A DNA stretch of 64,000 nucleotides, taken from positions 1 to 64,000 of the forward strand of contig JAUVXU010000007.1 in assembly GCA_030603445.1 (NCBI GenBank), read 5' to 3'. The stretch is from Methanomicrobia archaeon (GTDB lineage: Archaea > Methanobacteriota_B > Thermococci > Methanofastidiosales > NM3). Below, piece by piece: positions 28,377 to 37,500 of this stretch. The position numbers were made by a program, and so were the translations under genes. A model generated the notes under the pieces. That model did no database searches. It saw only the letters and a list, made by a program, of their open reading frames with translations, and was not told the DNA's origin. Numbering within the stretch: position 1 is the stretch's first letter; each line of letters starts with the position of its first letter.

Positions 28377-29181
28377 TGAATTTGCTTTTTTTCTAGGATG
28401 TTTAATTCCAAACAGGTTACCTGCGATCGAAAAAGCTTCACGTCTTGTTTGTGATAAGCTTGGTATTCGTCTATATGATATGGATGGGGCATCATGCTGC
28501 CCTGCGCCAGGCGTGATGAAGTCATTTGATAAGAATTTATGGTTAAAACTTGCTGCACGAAACCTCCAAATTAGTGAAAAAATGGGATATGATCTAATTA
28601 CCATGTGCAATGGTTGTTATGGCACCTTAAAGGACGCTTCAATGGAGCTAAAAGAAGATAAAGAGAAGTTATCTGATGTTAAGGAAACTCTAAATCGATT
28701 GGGGTTGTCTTTTGAAAATGTGCCTAATGTATATCATCTCGTAGAGTACCTATACTTTGACTATGGGCTAGATAGGATAAGAGAGACTATTACAAACAAA
28801 TTAAATCTTAATGTAGCAGTACATTATGGATGTCATTTGCTAAAACCAGTAAAGTATAGGCGCAGCGAGAATTTTGAGGTACCACAATTCTTCGATGAAC
28901 TTGTTGAAATTACTGGTGCAAAAAGCATAAATTACCCAGAAAAAAGCACTTGCTGTGGCGCAGGTGGGGGCGTCCGCTCCGGAATGAAAGATGTTTCTCT
29001 TGAAATTGCTAAGAGAAAAGTTGCTTCGATTAAAGGAGCAGATTGTATTGTAACACCTTGTCCATTTTGTCATATGCAGTTAGAACAAGTCTCAAATATC
29101 CCTGTTTTGTATTATACACAACTTTTGGCACTGGCAATGGATATTCCAAAAGATGTTTTGGGATTGGAGGTGGAGCTATGA
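28366..29181 (+). CDS. hdrB: Heterodisulfide reductase subunit B-like (locus 1)
   Basis: 271 residues with two complete CCG domains: first F-L-G-C, S-C-C-P-A-P-G and M-C-N-G-C-Y-G; second H-Y-G-C-H, S-T-C-C-G-A-G-G-G and C-P-F-C-H. Each can bind the non-cubane [4Fe-4S] cluster at which HdrB reduces disulfides, so the catalytic subunit of this locus looks intact. The start lies inside hdrC and the end overlaps hdrA (ATGA), meaning tight translational coupling. Confidence 0.92.
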   Translation: MTNDEFAFFLGCLIPNRLPAIEKASRLVCDKLGIRLYDMDGASCCPAPGVMKSFDKNLWLKLAARNLQISEKMGYDLITMCNGCYGTLKDASMELKEDKEKLSDVKETLNRLGLSFENVPNVYHLVEYLYFDYGLDRIRETITNKLNLNVAVHYGCHLLKPVKYRRSENFEVPQFFDELVEITGAKSINYPEKSTCCGAGGGVRSGMKDVSLEIAKRKVASIKGADCIVTPCPFCHMQLEQVSNIPVLYYTQLLALAMDIPKDVLGLEVEL

Positions 29182-32171
29182 ACAAGACCGCGGCTGTTGT
29201 GGGAGCAGGAATATCTGGAATGCAGGCTGCCCTTAGCCTAGCAGAACGGGGTGTTAAAGTATATCTTATTGAAAAAACATCAAGTATTGGCGGCATTATG
29301 GCTCGTCTTGATAAGACAATGCCGACACTTGACTGTTCTATATGTATTCTTTCTCCATTCATGCTTGCAGTAGATAGGAATCCTATGATAGACATACTTA
29401 CCTTAACTGATATTATCGGCGCTGAAAAAAGCGATATTGGTTACAAGCTAACGTTGCGAAAACGTCCGCGCTATGTCGATATGGACAAGTGTACTGGATG
29501 TCGTGATTGTATGTCAAAGTGCCCAAAGAAGATAACGCTCGAACATGAGGAGCCGTTTGGGACTGTAAAGGCCATTCACTTTGATTTTGACCAGGCAATA
29601 CCTGCTGTGCCATATATAGATGCAGAGAACTGCCTTATGCTAATAAAGGGAACATGTGGCAACTGTGCCAAGTTTTGTGACAAAGATGCAATTGATTTTG
29701 AACAAAAGGAAGAAATTGTTCCCTTAGAAGTTAGTAGTGTTATTTTGGCCACCGGTGCCCGCCCATACATTCCGCTGGATCGTATGGAGTACGGCTATGG
29801 GAGATATAAGAATGTTATTACTGCCATGGAGCTTGAACGCCTGCTTTCTGCATCAGGCCCGACCGAGGGTAATGTAGTACGGGCAAGTGATGGTAAAGAA
29901 CCAAAGAATATAGCATTTATAAATTGTGTTGGTTCTAGGGATTTGAAAACAGGGCGAGGATACTGTTCAAAAGTATGTTGCATGTATGGGATTAAAGAGG
30001 CCCTTCTTGTAAAGGACCACGACCCGGGTGCAAATGTTACAATATTTTATATTGATATTCGTGCAAGCGGGAAAGGCTATGAGGAGTTTTTCCAAAATGC
30101 TAAGGATTCTATTCGCTTTGTGCGAGGCCGACCGGGTGAAATATTAGAACATGAGGGCAACGATTTATTAATTCGTTATGAGAATACGGAGACCCAGGAA
30201 GTTATTGAAGAATGTTTTGATATGGTTGTCCTAAATACGGCGCTTGTTCCCTGCGAGGAAACACAACAACTTTCTGAGATGTTTGATATTTCTGTAAATA
30301 ACTATGGTTTTTTCATGCCATCCAAAGACATTTCATGTCCGATTGATACAAAACAAGACAACGTATTTGTTGTTGGTGCTTGTCAGGGTCCAAATGATAT
30401 AACCGATTGCGTTTCACAATCAATAGGGGCTGTTTCAAAAACTTTCTCTATGAAAGGAGATATCAAACAAAAGGAGAAAAGGTCTTTGCCCGGGGCGTCA
30501 GGTAAAGATCCACGCATAGGAGTATTTGTTTGTCATTGTGGGAAAAATATAGGCAAGTATGTGGATGTGAAGGATGTTGTAGAGTATGCAAAAAAGCTCC
30601 CCGATGTTGTTTATGCGGAAGATTCGCTGTTCACCTGTTCAGATCAAGGTCAAAAATCAATTAAGGACACGATAAAAAAGGAAAAGCTAAATCGCGTCGT
30701 CGTTGCCGCATGTTCACCAAAAACACATGAAAACACATTTCAAGAGGCTCTGATTGAAGCAGGATTGAACCCGTATATGCTTGAAATGGCAAATATCAGA
30801 AATCAGTGCTCATGGGTGCACTCGAAACAATACGATTTGGCGACCCAGAAAACTAAAGATCTTGTTCGTATGTCTGTTGCAAAAGCCAGATTGCTAGAGC
30901 CATTGTATCAACGCGAAGTTGATGTAGTTCAGCATGTTGCTGTTATTGGCGGGGGATTTACCGGTATGGCTAGCGCGTTGGAAATGGCAAAAAATGGTTT
31001 TAGGGTCTCTCTTATCGAACGTGAGTCTAAGCTTGGGGGAAAAGCAAGCGTTACAAACAAACAAAAAGATGGCACTATTCCCGAGGAATTGGCGGAAATG
31101 ATGGCAAATCATCTAGAAGAGAGTAATAACATTTCCGTGTTCTTATCAAGCGAAGTTGAAAATGTCGAAGGGTTTGTTGGAGATTTTATACTAGACGTGT
31201 CAACTCCTAATGGTATTGAAAAGATAGAATGCGGCACAGTTATAATTGCTACTGGATTCGATTCTGCTGATGTAAAAAGCAGTGGTTACACAACTTCTGA
31301 AAGTGTAATTACCGATGAAAAGTTCAGTTCAATGGTTAATTGTGGCATGCTTGATGGGAAGAATTATGTCTTTATTTTATGTGTTGGCGCACGAAATGAA
31401 CAAAATCCATATTGTTCTAAGTTTTGTTGTATTTCTTCTCTTAATCATGTGCGGTGTCTGTTAGAGGATAAACCAGATGCAAATGTAACGGTTCTGTATC
31501 GTGACATAAGGGCGTATGGTTATCATGAGGATACATACAGGGAGGTATCAGAGAAAGGTGCTAACTTCATACGTTACAGCCCCGAGATGATGCCACATAT
31601 AGATATAGATAAAAAAGTAGTGGAAGTGTACGATACAACATCTTCCAAAACAAGGACTATAGAGTTTGATTACTGTGTGTTAGAACGAGGAGCCATACCT
31701 TCAAAAGGTACAACAAAATTACGTAAACTATTCAAAATGTCTGTTGTTTCATCTGGATTTTTTGCTGAAGCGCACCTCAAGCTCGCTCCTTTAGACACGG
31801 CACTTGATGGGGTCTTTATTGCAGGTAGCTGCCAGTATCCAAAAGGGATATCAGAGGCCATAACACAGGCAGTATCTGCTGCAGGAAGGGCATCTATAGC
31901 CATGGGGGGAGGTACGTATAGTGCAATTCCAATAACTGCATCAATTGATGAGAATAAGTGCATTGCTTGTAAATTATGTATGGATATGTGCCCATACAAG
32001 GCGCTGCAGATGTCAGAGAACGGAATACATATGGAAGTAATCACAGTTTCTTGTAAGGGGTGTGGCACTTGTGCAGCATTTTGCCCATCAAATGCAATAA
32101 CAATCTCAGGTTTTACTTACAAGCAAGAAAAAGAGAAGTTAAAGGCTATTTTTGAGGGGTCGATGGAATGA
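29178..32171 (+). CDS. hdrA: Double-length HdrA (two fused FAD modules)
   Basis: 997 residues from the ATG at 29178, which overlaps the hdrB stop; earlier in-frame ATGs lie inside hdrB. Module 1 (1-440): Rossmann G-A-G-I-S-G-M, the P-T-L-D-C-S-I-C pair at 53/56, and an inserted ferredoxin [12 protein letters not shown] near 105. Module 2 starts with the HdrA N-terminal domain (V-C-H-C-G-K-N near 453), a second Rossmann G-G-G-F-T-G-M near 590, and a C-terminal ferredoxin with [12 protein letters not shown] near 928 and C-K-G-C-G-T-C near 958. Module 2 lacks the P-T-L-D-C pair and the inserted ferredoxin. Ordinary HdrA is about 650 residues; fused HdrAA forms occur in BamE-like proteins. Probably the flavin hub for electron bifurcation. 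Confidence 0.9.
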   Translation: MNKTAAVVGAGISGMQAALSLAERGVKVYLIEKTSSIGGIMARLDKTMPTLDCSICILSPFMLAVDRNPMIDILTLTDIIGAEKSDIGYKLTLRKRPRYVDMDKCTGCRDCMSKCPKKITLEHEEPFGTVKAIHFDFDQAIPAVPYIDAENCLMLIKGTCGNCAKFCDKDAIDFEQKEEIVPLEVSSVILATGARPYIPLDRMEYGYGRYKNVITAMELERLLSASGPTEGNVVRASDGKEPKNIAFINCVGSRDLKTGRGYCSKVCCMYGIKEALLVKDHDPGANVTIFYIDIRASGKGYEEFFQNAKDSIRFVRGRPGEILEHEGNDLLIRYENTETQEVIEECFDMVVLNTALVPCEETQQLSEMFDISVNNYGFFMPSKDISCPIDTKQDNVFVVGACQGPNDITDCVSQSIGAVSKTFSMKGDIKQKEKRSLPGASGKDPRIGVFVCHCGKNIGKYVDVKDVVEYAKKLPDVVYAEDSLFTCSDQGQKSIKDTIKKEKLNRVVVAACSPKTHENTFQEALIEAGLNPYMLEMANIRNQCSWVHSKQYDLATQKTKDLVRMSVAKARLLEPLYQREVDVVQHVAVIGGGFTGMASALEMAKNGFRVSLIERESKLGGKASVTNKQKDGTIPEELAEMMANHLEESNNISVFLSSEVENVEGFVGDFILDVSTPNGIEKIECGTVIIATGFDSADVKSSGYTTSESVITDEKFSSMVNCGMLDGKNYVFILCVGARNEQNPYCSKFCCISSLNHVRCLLEDKPDANVTVLYRDIRAYGYHEDTYREVSEKGANFIRYSPEMMPHIDIDKKVVEVYDTTSSKTRTIEFDYCVLERGAIPSKGTTKLRKLFKMSVVSSGFFAEAHLKLAPLDTALDGVFIAGSCQYPKGISEAITQAVSAAGRASIAMGGGTYSAIPITASIDENKCIACKLCMDMCPYKALQMSENGIHMEVITVSCKGCGTCAAFCPSNAITISGFTYKQEKEKLKAIFEGSME

Positions 32172-32584
32172 GCTTTGAACCCAAGATATTGGCATTTTTG
32201 TGCAACTGGTGCTCGTATGGGGCAGCAGATATGGCAGGGACCTCCCGTTTGCAATACCCTTCCAATATTCGCATCATTCGATTCATGTGTAGTGGAAGGA
32301 TAGATCCAAATTTTGTAATTGAAGCATTCTTGCGCGGCGCTGACGGGGTGATGATAACTGGATGTCATATTGGCGACTGTCACTATATAGATGGAAATTA
32401 CAAGACTGTGCATCGTTATGAATTCCTTAAAGAATATCTTGACACACTTGGAATTGGCTCAGAGCGTCTTACATTAGAGTGGTGCTCTGCGGCAGAGGGG
32501 ATGAAATTCTCCCAAAAAGTTACCGAATTCACAGAACGTATTCGAAAACTTGGACCAAGCCCAATAAAAGGTGATGAGCAATGA
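32168..32584 (+). CDS. mvhD: MvhD-like [2Fe-2S] protein (locus 1)
   Basis: 138 residues, overlapping the hdrA stop (ATGA). The motif [12 protein letters not shown] and later F-M-C-S-G-R-I and [10 protein letters not shown] hold the [2Fe-2S] ligands of MvhD. In Mvh-Hdr and Fdh-Hdr complexes this subunit links the electron-donating module to HdrA, consistent with its place between hdrA and the F420/FDH-like genes here. Confidence 0.92.
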   Translation: MSFEPKILAFLCNWCSYGAADMAGTSRLQYPSNIRIIRFMCSGRIDPNFVIEAFLRGADGVMITGCHIGDCHYIDGNYKTVHRYEFLKEYLDTLGIGSERLTLEWCSAAEGMKFSQKVTEFTERIRKLGPSPIKGDEQ

Positions 32585-33738
32585 ATTCAAAATCATTTTG
32601 GGGTTGGTCATCAACTGAAGCATTGCGTGAGGGTGGTGAGTCAGGGGGATTTGTCACATCGTTTCTTGAAAGTATTGTGGGTAAGTACGACAATATACTA
32701 GCAGTACGCAAGACAGGCACCGTTTTTGAGGGGGCGGTCATGTCAATTGACAGTAAAGAGGATGCGATAAAGACGCAGGGCGCTTTGCATGCTGTATGTA
32801 TGGAGCTATCCCATTACATCAAGAAAGGAGAAAGGACCGCCATTGTCCTAAAACCATGTGATGCACGTGCGGTCATAGAGAATATGAAAAGGAATCATGT
32901 CGAACGCGAAAATGTGCTGTTGATAGGTTTAAATTGCGGTGGGACTCTGCCGCCAGTAGACACAATGAGATTTATTGACAATTATTTTGAATTGGCTCCA
33001 GAAGATATTGTAAAGGAAGAAATAGCTAAAGGAAAAATCATTTTTAAAACCACTTCTGGTAAAGAGTTTTGGAAAACCATCGATGAAATCGAGGAAGAAG
33101 GATTTGGCAGGCGTGAGAACTGCAGATACTGCGATGTTAAGATCCCTTCGATGTGCGATATAGCTTGTGGAAATTGGGGCACTCCAGCAGGAAAGAACAT
33201 CACATTTGTAGAAGTATTCACTGAAAATGGAAATAATGCGCTCGAACAGGCTGTTAGAGAAGGTTTCATTAATGTCGGGGAGCCTTCTGAGAAGATGATA
33301 GCCGTCCGATCAAAGATAAATGGCATCATGAAGAAGATGGCAGGTGGCTGGAATAAAAGAATAATTGGCCGTTTGCGAAATATGCCAAACGAGGAGCGCC
33401 TGGCATATATTAAAAATGTGCTATCTCCTTGTATCGCATGTTACGCATGCAGAAAGGCATGTCCAGTGTGCAAATGTGGCGATGATTGTAAATGCATGCA
33501 GATGGATCCTGACGATTCCCTCCCTATATCTATTTTTCATTCAATACGTTTGTTGCACCTTACAGAGTCATGCATAGGGTGTGGAAATTGTAGTGACGTC
33601 TGTCCTGTTGACATACCACTAGCACATTTGCATCAGCTTTTTGCTAGAAACTATGAGAAAAAGACAGGATATAAACCTGGGATGTCTATTGAGGACATAC
33701 CACCCTTATCTCGAGGTGATCTGCCTGAAGGTTATTGA
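32581..33738 (+). CDS. FrhB/FdhB-type F420-binding iron-sulfur subunit (locus 1)
   Basis: 385 residues. The front is a full FrhB domain: [10 protein letters not shown] at 20-29, [10 protein letters not shown], and C-R-Y-C-D ... C-D-I-A-C-G near 180, the pattern that binds FAD and docks F420. The C-terminal third adds two ferredoxin motifs, [12 protein letters not shown] and [12 protein letters not shown]. It would exchange electrons between F420 and the Hdr core. Start overlaps mvhD (ATGA). The paralogue in locus 3 is much shorter. Confidence 0.85.
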   Translation: MNSKSFWGWSSTEALREGGESGGFVTSFLESIVGKYDNILAVRKTGTVFEGAVMSIDSKEDAIKTQGALHAVCMELSHYIKKGERTAIVLKPCDARAVIENMKRNHVERENVLLIGLNCGGTLPPVDTMRFIDNYFELAPEDIVKEEIAKGKIIFKTTSGKEFWKTIDEIEEEGFGRRENCRYCDVKIPSMCDIACGNWGTPAGKNITFVEVFTENGNNALEQAVREGFINVGEPSEKMIAVRSKINGIMKKMAGGWNKRIIGRLRNMPNEERLAYIKNVLSPCIACYACRKACPVCKCGDDCKCMQMDPDDSLPISIFHSIRLLHLTESCIGCGNCSDVCPVDIPLAHLHQLFARNYEKKTGYKPGMSIEDIPPLSRGDLPEGY

Positions 33739-35155
33739 TTCACATTGTCCTGGATGTAGCATACTATGCGGTGTTCATATAATCGATGATGATGAAGGGA
33801 TTGATATAGAATTTATGAAAAGTTGTACTATTAATAGCGGAAAGCTATGTAAGTTTGGAATAGATCTTCCAAAATTTTATTCTTCTCCAAAACAGGAACC
33901 TTATGTCTATGGGAAAAAGGTTTCATATGACGATGCAATAGCGGCAACAGCAGATGCACTAAAATCATGGGAAAATACTCGTGGCATGAGTGAAGGAGTA
34001 ATATTGTGTACAGGCGATGCAACATGTGAAGAATTGTTGGTATTGGGCAAGCTTGCTAAAAAAGCAGATATGGTCTGTGCAACAGGTCTTGGGAAGATAG
34101 TTAGCACGATAGGAGGTACGACACTACTTCGCAAGTCATCTAATTTTAACATAATAGAATATGCAAAATCGATTATTCTTGTAGATATAGACCCCTATTA
34201 TCAGTATCCATTAATTGCCAGAAAGCTACAAATTGCTAAATCCAACGGCGCCCATATTATTTCAATTGGAACAGAAAAGCCCCATATAGACCATATTGTG
34301 GATGAGGTAAAACTCATACATCCCTCCAAAATGCAAAAGGAACTTGAATCTTTGTGCGAATCGGTTTCCTCAGAAACACTGTTTATAACATCATTAGGAA
34401 TATATTCAGATCTTTCTACTATAGCAGCGATAAACAATAATTGTACAAAACAATATTCTCGCATAATGTATATGAAAGACTTTGCAAATACTGAAGGGTC
34501 TTTAGTACTTGGTATTGATACCAAGAATAATAGTATTGAGGATATCATAGAAGGCATGGAATCAGGAAAGATAACAGCTCTTTTTTTGATAGAATCTCCC
34601 CTTTATGAGAGTTATATAGACAATGAACGTTTTAGGAATGCTTGTCAGAATCTACAACACCTAATAATCTTGCAATCACGTGCTACATCTGTTCCAAACA
34701 ACGCAATAATGCTACCATTACCCTTGTTTTATGAACGAAAGGGCACTCTTATAAACGTTTGTGGTAGATTTCTTTCCCTCAAGGGAGACAAGGAAGGTGT
34801 AGCAGGGGTAAGCAATGACATATTAGAAAAATTAGGTGCTAAGAAACTTAGCTTTGAAACGCTTACACAAGAAGCAGTGGATCGTTATAGTAAGTGGAAG
34901 TCATTGATACCAGAACGTAGCACTGTAGAGGTCCCAAAATCCGCAGTAGATAGTGGTCCGTGCCACAAGTATATTTCTAATCCTTTCTTAGTTAGAGGTT
35001 TGCCATATACGCCTTGCAAGAGGGTTGGCAAAGGACTATATCCTAAGGCAAAGAAAAAGGAACGATACGCAGTGTTACAAGATATCGCTGAGAATGTTGT
35101 TTTATCGTATGAAAAGGACACAAGGTTTAGAAAGGTATTAGATATTTATGAATAA
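33716..35155 (+). CDS. Molybdopterin-oxidoreductase-fold protein without catalytic Cys/Sec (NuoG/FdhA-like)
   Basis: 479 residues from GTG 33716; the ribosome-binding-site-like gaggtga overlaps this codon and could instead serve a rare CTG start at 33725, while the ATG at 33641 would overlap the previous gene by 98 bases. The [4Fe-4S] site is intact (Cys11, 14, 18, 45), followed by molybdopterin-domain blocks such as G-E-V-type A-T-G-L-G-K-I and F-A-N-T-E-G-S-L-V-L-G-I, as in NuoG. Where FdhA has H-C-A-R-L-C/U-H, no Cys or Sec is present, and the C-terminal pterin domain is short. It cannot be a formate dehydrogenase by this sequence; an electron-conducting scaffold is more likely. Confidence 0.72.
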   Translation: MICLKVIDSHCPGCSILCGVHIIDDDEGIDIEFMKSCTINSGKLCKFGIDLPKFYSSPKQEPYVYGKKVSYDDAIAATADALKSWENTRGMSEGVILCTGDATCEELLVLGKLAKKADMVCATGLGKIVSTIGGTTLLRKSSNFNIIEYAKSIILVDIDPYYQYPLIARKLQIAKSNGAHIISIGTEKPHIDHIVDEVKLIHPSKMQKELESLCESVSSETLFITSLGIYSDLSTIAAINNNCTKQYSRIMYMKDFANTEGSLVLGIDTKNNSIEDIIEGMESGKITALFLIESPLYESYIDNERFRNACQNLQHLIILQSRATSVPNNAIMLPLPLFYERKGTLINVCGRFLSLKGDKEGVAGVSNDILEKLGAKKLSFETLTQEAVDRYSKWKSLIPERSTVEVPKSAVDSGPCHKYISNPFLVRGLPYTPCKRVGKGLYPKAKKKERYAVLQDIAENVVLSYEKDTRFRKVLDIYE

Positions 35156-35182
35156 CCTAATATCTCATTATATTTTTTTTAA

Positions 35183-35374
35183 TCATTCAACATTTGATAT
35201 CTTTAGCTCTGCTTCTTTGAGTAGTGTGTTGCAATGATCGATTATTTTTTTTCCAAGTTCGTAGTTATCCATAGCATCATTAAGTGAAATATCTCCTATA
35301 TCAAGTTCTTTTACTATCTTTTCTAGCTCTTGGATACTATCCTCAAAACTTAATGTTTCAATATTACTGCTCAT
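35183..35374 (-). CDS. xseB: Exonuclease VII small subunit
   Basis: 63 residues. S-F-E-D-S-I-Q-E-L-E-K-I-V-K-E-L and S-L-N-D-A-M-D-N-Y-E-L-G-K form the two-helix XseB hairpin. It overlaps the xseA end by 11 bases. ExoVII degrades single-stranded DNA from both ends and is mainly bacterial; here both subunits are present and adjacent, so the enzyme should assemble. Confidence 0.9.
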   Translation of the reverse strand: MSSNIETLSFEDSIQELEKIVKELDIGDISLNDAMDNYELGKKIIDHCNTLLKEAELKISNVE

Positions 35375-36596
35375 TTTTGTTGTCTCCTTTTCTTATTTCT
35401 GCCTGCAACGTACCATCCTTTAGTTGCAGTGTTACTATATCACCCAAATGCACAGATTTCACTGATCTTATCAATTTTCCTTCTTTATATACTAACGTAT
35501 AGCCACGCTCCAACACGGCAAGTGGGTTAATAGATTCGAGCACTTCTATTTTTTTAGATATCAGATTGGACATCTTTTCAAGTGTGCGCTTATATGTTGT
35601 GTCAAGATCGCGGGAAGTATAAACTAATGCTTGCTGTTTTTGTTCAAGCATTATGCGGGGGCTCTTTCTTTCTAACTTTAGGTCCAATGCTTCTAGCGTC
35701 TGTTTGCTTGAGGCCATATAGTATATTGTGGCCTTCTTGAGCTGTTCAAACATGCGCTTCATTTTGGCCATTTCATCATAAACATTAACAGTGGCCTTCT
35801 CTGCAGCTTGGGTAGGCGTTGTTGCTACAACGTCTGAAACGAACTCTGCTATGGTGTGGTCTACTTCGTGTCCCACTCCACATATCACCGGCTTCTTTGT
35901 TTTAGCTATTGCTCTAGCAACTATCTCTTCATTAAAAGGCCATAGTTCTTCTATGGATCCCCCGCCTCGTGCTAGAATAATTGTGTCAATTGAAGGGATG
36001 TCATCTGCTAACATTAGAGAGTGTGCAATATCTTTTTCAGCTCCTTGCCCCTGAACGCGGGTGGGTATTACAATAAGCTCAACGAAAGGATTGCGTCTAA
36101 AGAATTGGTCTATGATGTCTTGTAGTGCAGCACCGTCTTTTGATGTAACTATTGCAATTTTTTTAGGAAATGGGGTTATACTCTTTTTTTCGGAAATATC
36201 AAAGAGGCCTTCTTGGCTTAGCTTGGATTTAAGGGTCAAGAATTGGGCATATAGTGCTCCTTTTCCTTTGTCAATTACATCTTTTACAATGCAGCTAATT
36301 TGTCCATAAGGGGCATAGAAGTTTATCTTGCCTCTAACGATTATAGTTTTTCCTTCCAAAGGGAGGGATGTACATTTACTCACGTTATTTGAGAACAAGG
36401 CACATTTTATCCTTGCGTGTTCATCTTTTAAATCAAAATACATATTCCCGTGGGAATGTGACACGCGAAATATCTCTCCAACTACATAGACGTCTTTAAG
36501 CATTTCTTGATTATCAATAGCTATTGAAACCTCTCTACAAAGTTCCTTTACAGTTATTGGGTGTTCTGGGTCCATTTGTATAAAAAGCATTTTCAT
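35364..36596 (-). CDS. xseA: Exonuclease VII large subunit
   Basis: 410 residues. N-terminal OB fold with V-V-G-E-I-F-R-V-S-H-S-H-G-N-M-Y-F-D-L-K; the catalytic core includes I-A-I-V-T-S-K-D-G-A-A, I-I-L-A-R-G-G-G-S-I-E-E-L-W-P-F-N and G-V-G-H-E-V-D-H-T-I, all diagnostic of XseA; a long coiled-coil region for XseB binding follows, and a C-terminal E-R-G-Y-T-L-V beta segment closes it. Complete length. Its presence in an archaeon suggests an old transfer from bacteria (inference). Confidence 0.95.
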   Translation of the reverse strand: MKMLFIQMDPEHPITVKELCREVSIAIDNQEMLKDVYVVGEIFRVSHSHGNMYFDLKDEHARIKCALFSNNVSKCTSLPLEGKTIIVRGKINFYAPYGQISCIVKDVIDKGKGALYAQFLTLKSKLSQEGLFDISEKKSITPFPKKIAIVTSKDGAALQDIIDQFFRRNPFVELIVIPTRVQGQGAEKDIAHSLMLADDIPSIDTIILARGGGSIEELWPFNEEIVARAIAKTKKPVICGVGHEVDHTIAEFVSDVVATTPTQAAEKATVNVYDEMAKMKRMFEQLKKATIYYMASSKQTLEALDLKLERKSPRIMLEQKQQALVYTSRDLDTTYKRTLEKMSNLISKKIEVLESINPLAVLERGYTLVYKEGKLIRSVKSVHLGDIVTLQLKDGTLQAEIRKGDNKNEQ

Positions 36597-36619
36597 TTTA
36601 TTTAAAGATTATGAACAGA

Positions 36620-37036
36620 TTAATTTTTCTGTTTTGAAATGCGGTATTCTTTCCAGGATACGTTTCCCTTTAATATCGTTTCACGCAAATTGCGTTCAGT
36701 TGTTGAAAGTTTTGAATTTCCAGTTTTTACTTCTACAAAGACCACTTCATTAATATTTTTATGTTCCATGCCTTTGAAGACTATGAAGTCTATTGGTTTA
36801 CCGATAAATCTTACTTCTGTCGGTGCATAAGGAAAATCAGGAAGGTAAGGTGCAAGTTGTTCTGTGAACTGTCCTTCTAGTACAGCGCGCGAACGGGTCG
36901 TGGCGTCTTTGCGTATAGATGGCACTTCTTTTTCCCACATCCTGTTAGTTTTTGCAATTCCTAGTTTAACTCCAAAATATGTGCCTATAATCAAAAAAAT
37001 AATGGCTATTATTAGAAATATCGTTAAATCATACAT
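36620..37036 (-). CDS. Membrane-anchored Holliday-junction-resolvase-like endonuclease (COG4741 type)
   Basis: 138 residues from the ATG at 37036, which follows aggtga; a TTG at 37051 is part of that leader. A single membrane helix (T-I-F-L-I-I-A-I-I-F-L-I-I-G) fills residues 4-25. The rest shows the archaeal-resolvase nuclease pattern: R-S-R-A-V-L-E-G-Q (Glu), K-P-I-D-F-I-V-F-K-G (Asp) and V-V-F-V-E-V-K-T-G (Glu-x-Lys). A PD-(D/E)xK enzyme tethered to the membrane; topology undetermined. It follows the same direction as xseAB and may be co-transcribed. Confidence 0.82.
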   Translation of the reverse strand: MYDLTIFLIIAIIFLIIGTYFGVKLGIAKTNRMWEKEVPSIRKDATTRSRAVLEGQFTEQLAPYLPDFPYAPTEVRFIGKPIDFIVFKGMEHKNINEVVFVEVKTGNSKLSTTERNLRETILKGNVSWKEYRISKQKN

Positions 37037-37129
37037 TTTTTCACCTAACAATTATGCCTTTGGGCGCATGGTATTTGTTTATATGTTTAATAAAATAAAT
37101 TCTTGAAAATATAATTTGGAAGAAATGTG

Positions 37130-37145
37130 TTGTTTATATAAACAA
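37130..37145. promoter_or_regulatory. 16-base perfect palindrome containing a TATA-like core
   Basis: ttgtttatataaacaa is its own reverse complement. It lies about 95 bases upstream of the minus-strand nuclease gene. Another AT-rich TATA-like stretch (atttatatattt) starts near 37159, heading toward the tRNA. It could be an operator or a bidirectional promoter core; there is no plus-strand protein gene close by. Confidence 0.35.
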
Positions 37146-37272
37146 TTATCTGACATGCAATTTATATATTTAGTTAGAGAGAGCGATTAAAAGTAAAGAT
37201 ATACGTGTTATATTCTCCACGTTTTGTAATAATTTGCGGGATTTGTCTTTTTTTTATTATATTGTGAAAATA

Positions 37273-37360
37273 TGGTGCGGGGGAAGGGATTTGAACCCTC
37301 GAACCTCTACAAGACTAGGCCCTGAACCTAGCGCCTTTGACCAATCTCGGCAACCCCCGC
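37273..37360 (-). tRNA. tRNA-Leu (anticodon CAG), CCA encoded
   Basis: On the minus strand the molecule starts GCGGGGG and ends CCCCCGC-A-CCA, giving a perfect seven-pair acceptor stem and a genome-encoded CCA. The anticodon stem CTAGG/CCTAG encloses TTCAGGG, so the anticodon is CAG (reads CUG). A class II long variable arm and the T-loop GGTTCAAATCC-type sequence follow. No intron is seen. It is transcribed from a promoter at about 37400. Confidence 0.95.
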
Positions 37361-37395
37361 AAAACACTTTGATAATTTGGTGTTCAGTCTGTATG

Positions 37396-37413
37396 TTTAT
37401 ATTTAAAGTTTTC
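37396..37413 (-). promoter_or_regulatory. BRE/TATA promoter of tRNA-Leu
   Basis: Read on the minus strand: gaaaactttaaatataaa, a purine-rich BRE followed by a canonical archaeal TATA box, about 36 bases before the mature 5' end of the tRNA, which leaves a short leader for RNase P. Confidence 0.6.
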
Positions 37414-37500
37414 TTTTTTGATTTGTGCATAAAAAAGAGACCATTTTATTTCATATATCTTATTATGGGCACCATACATAAGGCCGCCCTATCAGCCCCT

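Noticed and set aside
29043-29177. Longer N-terminus of the fused HdrA starting inside hdrB
   Set aside because: The extra 45 residues are out-of-frame translation of the HdrB end; the ATG overlapping the hdrB stop gives the natural N-terminus with the Rossmann motif.
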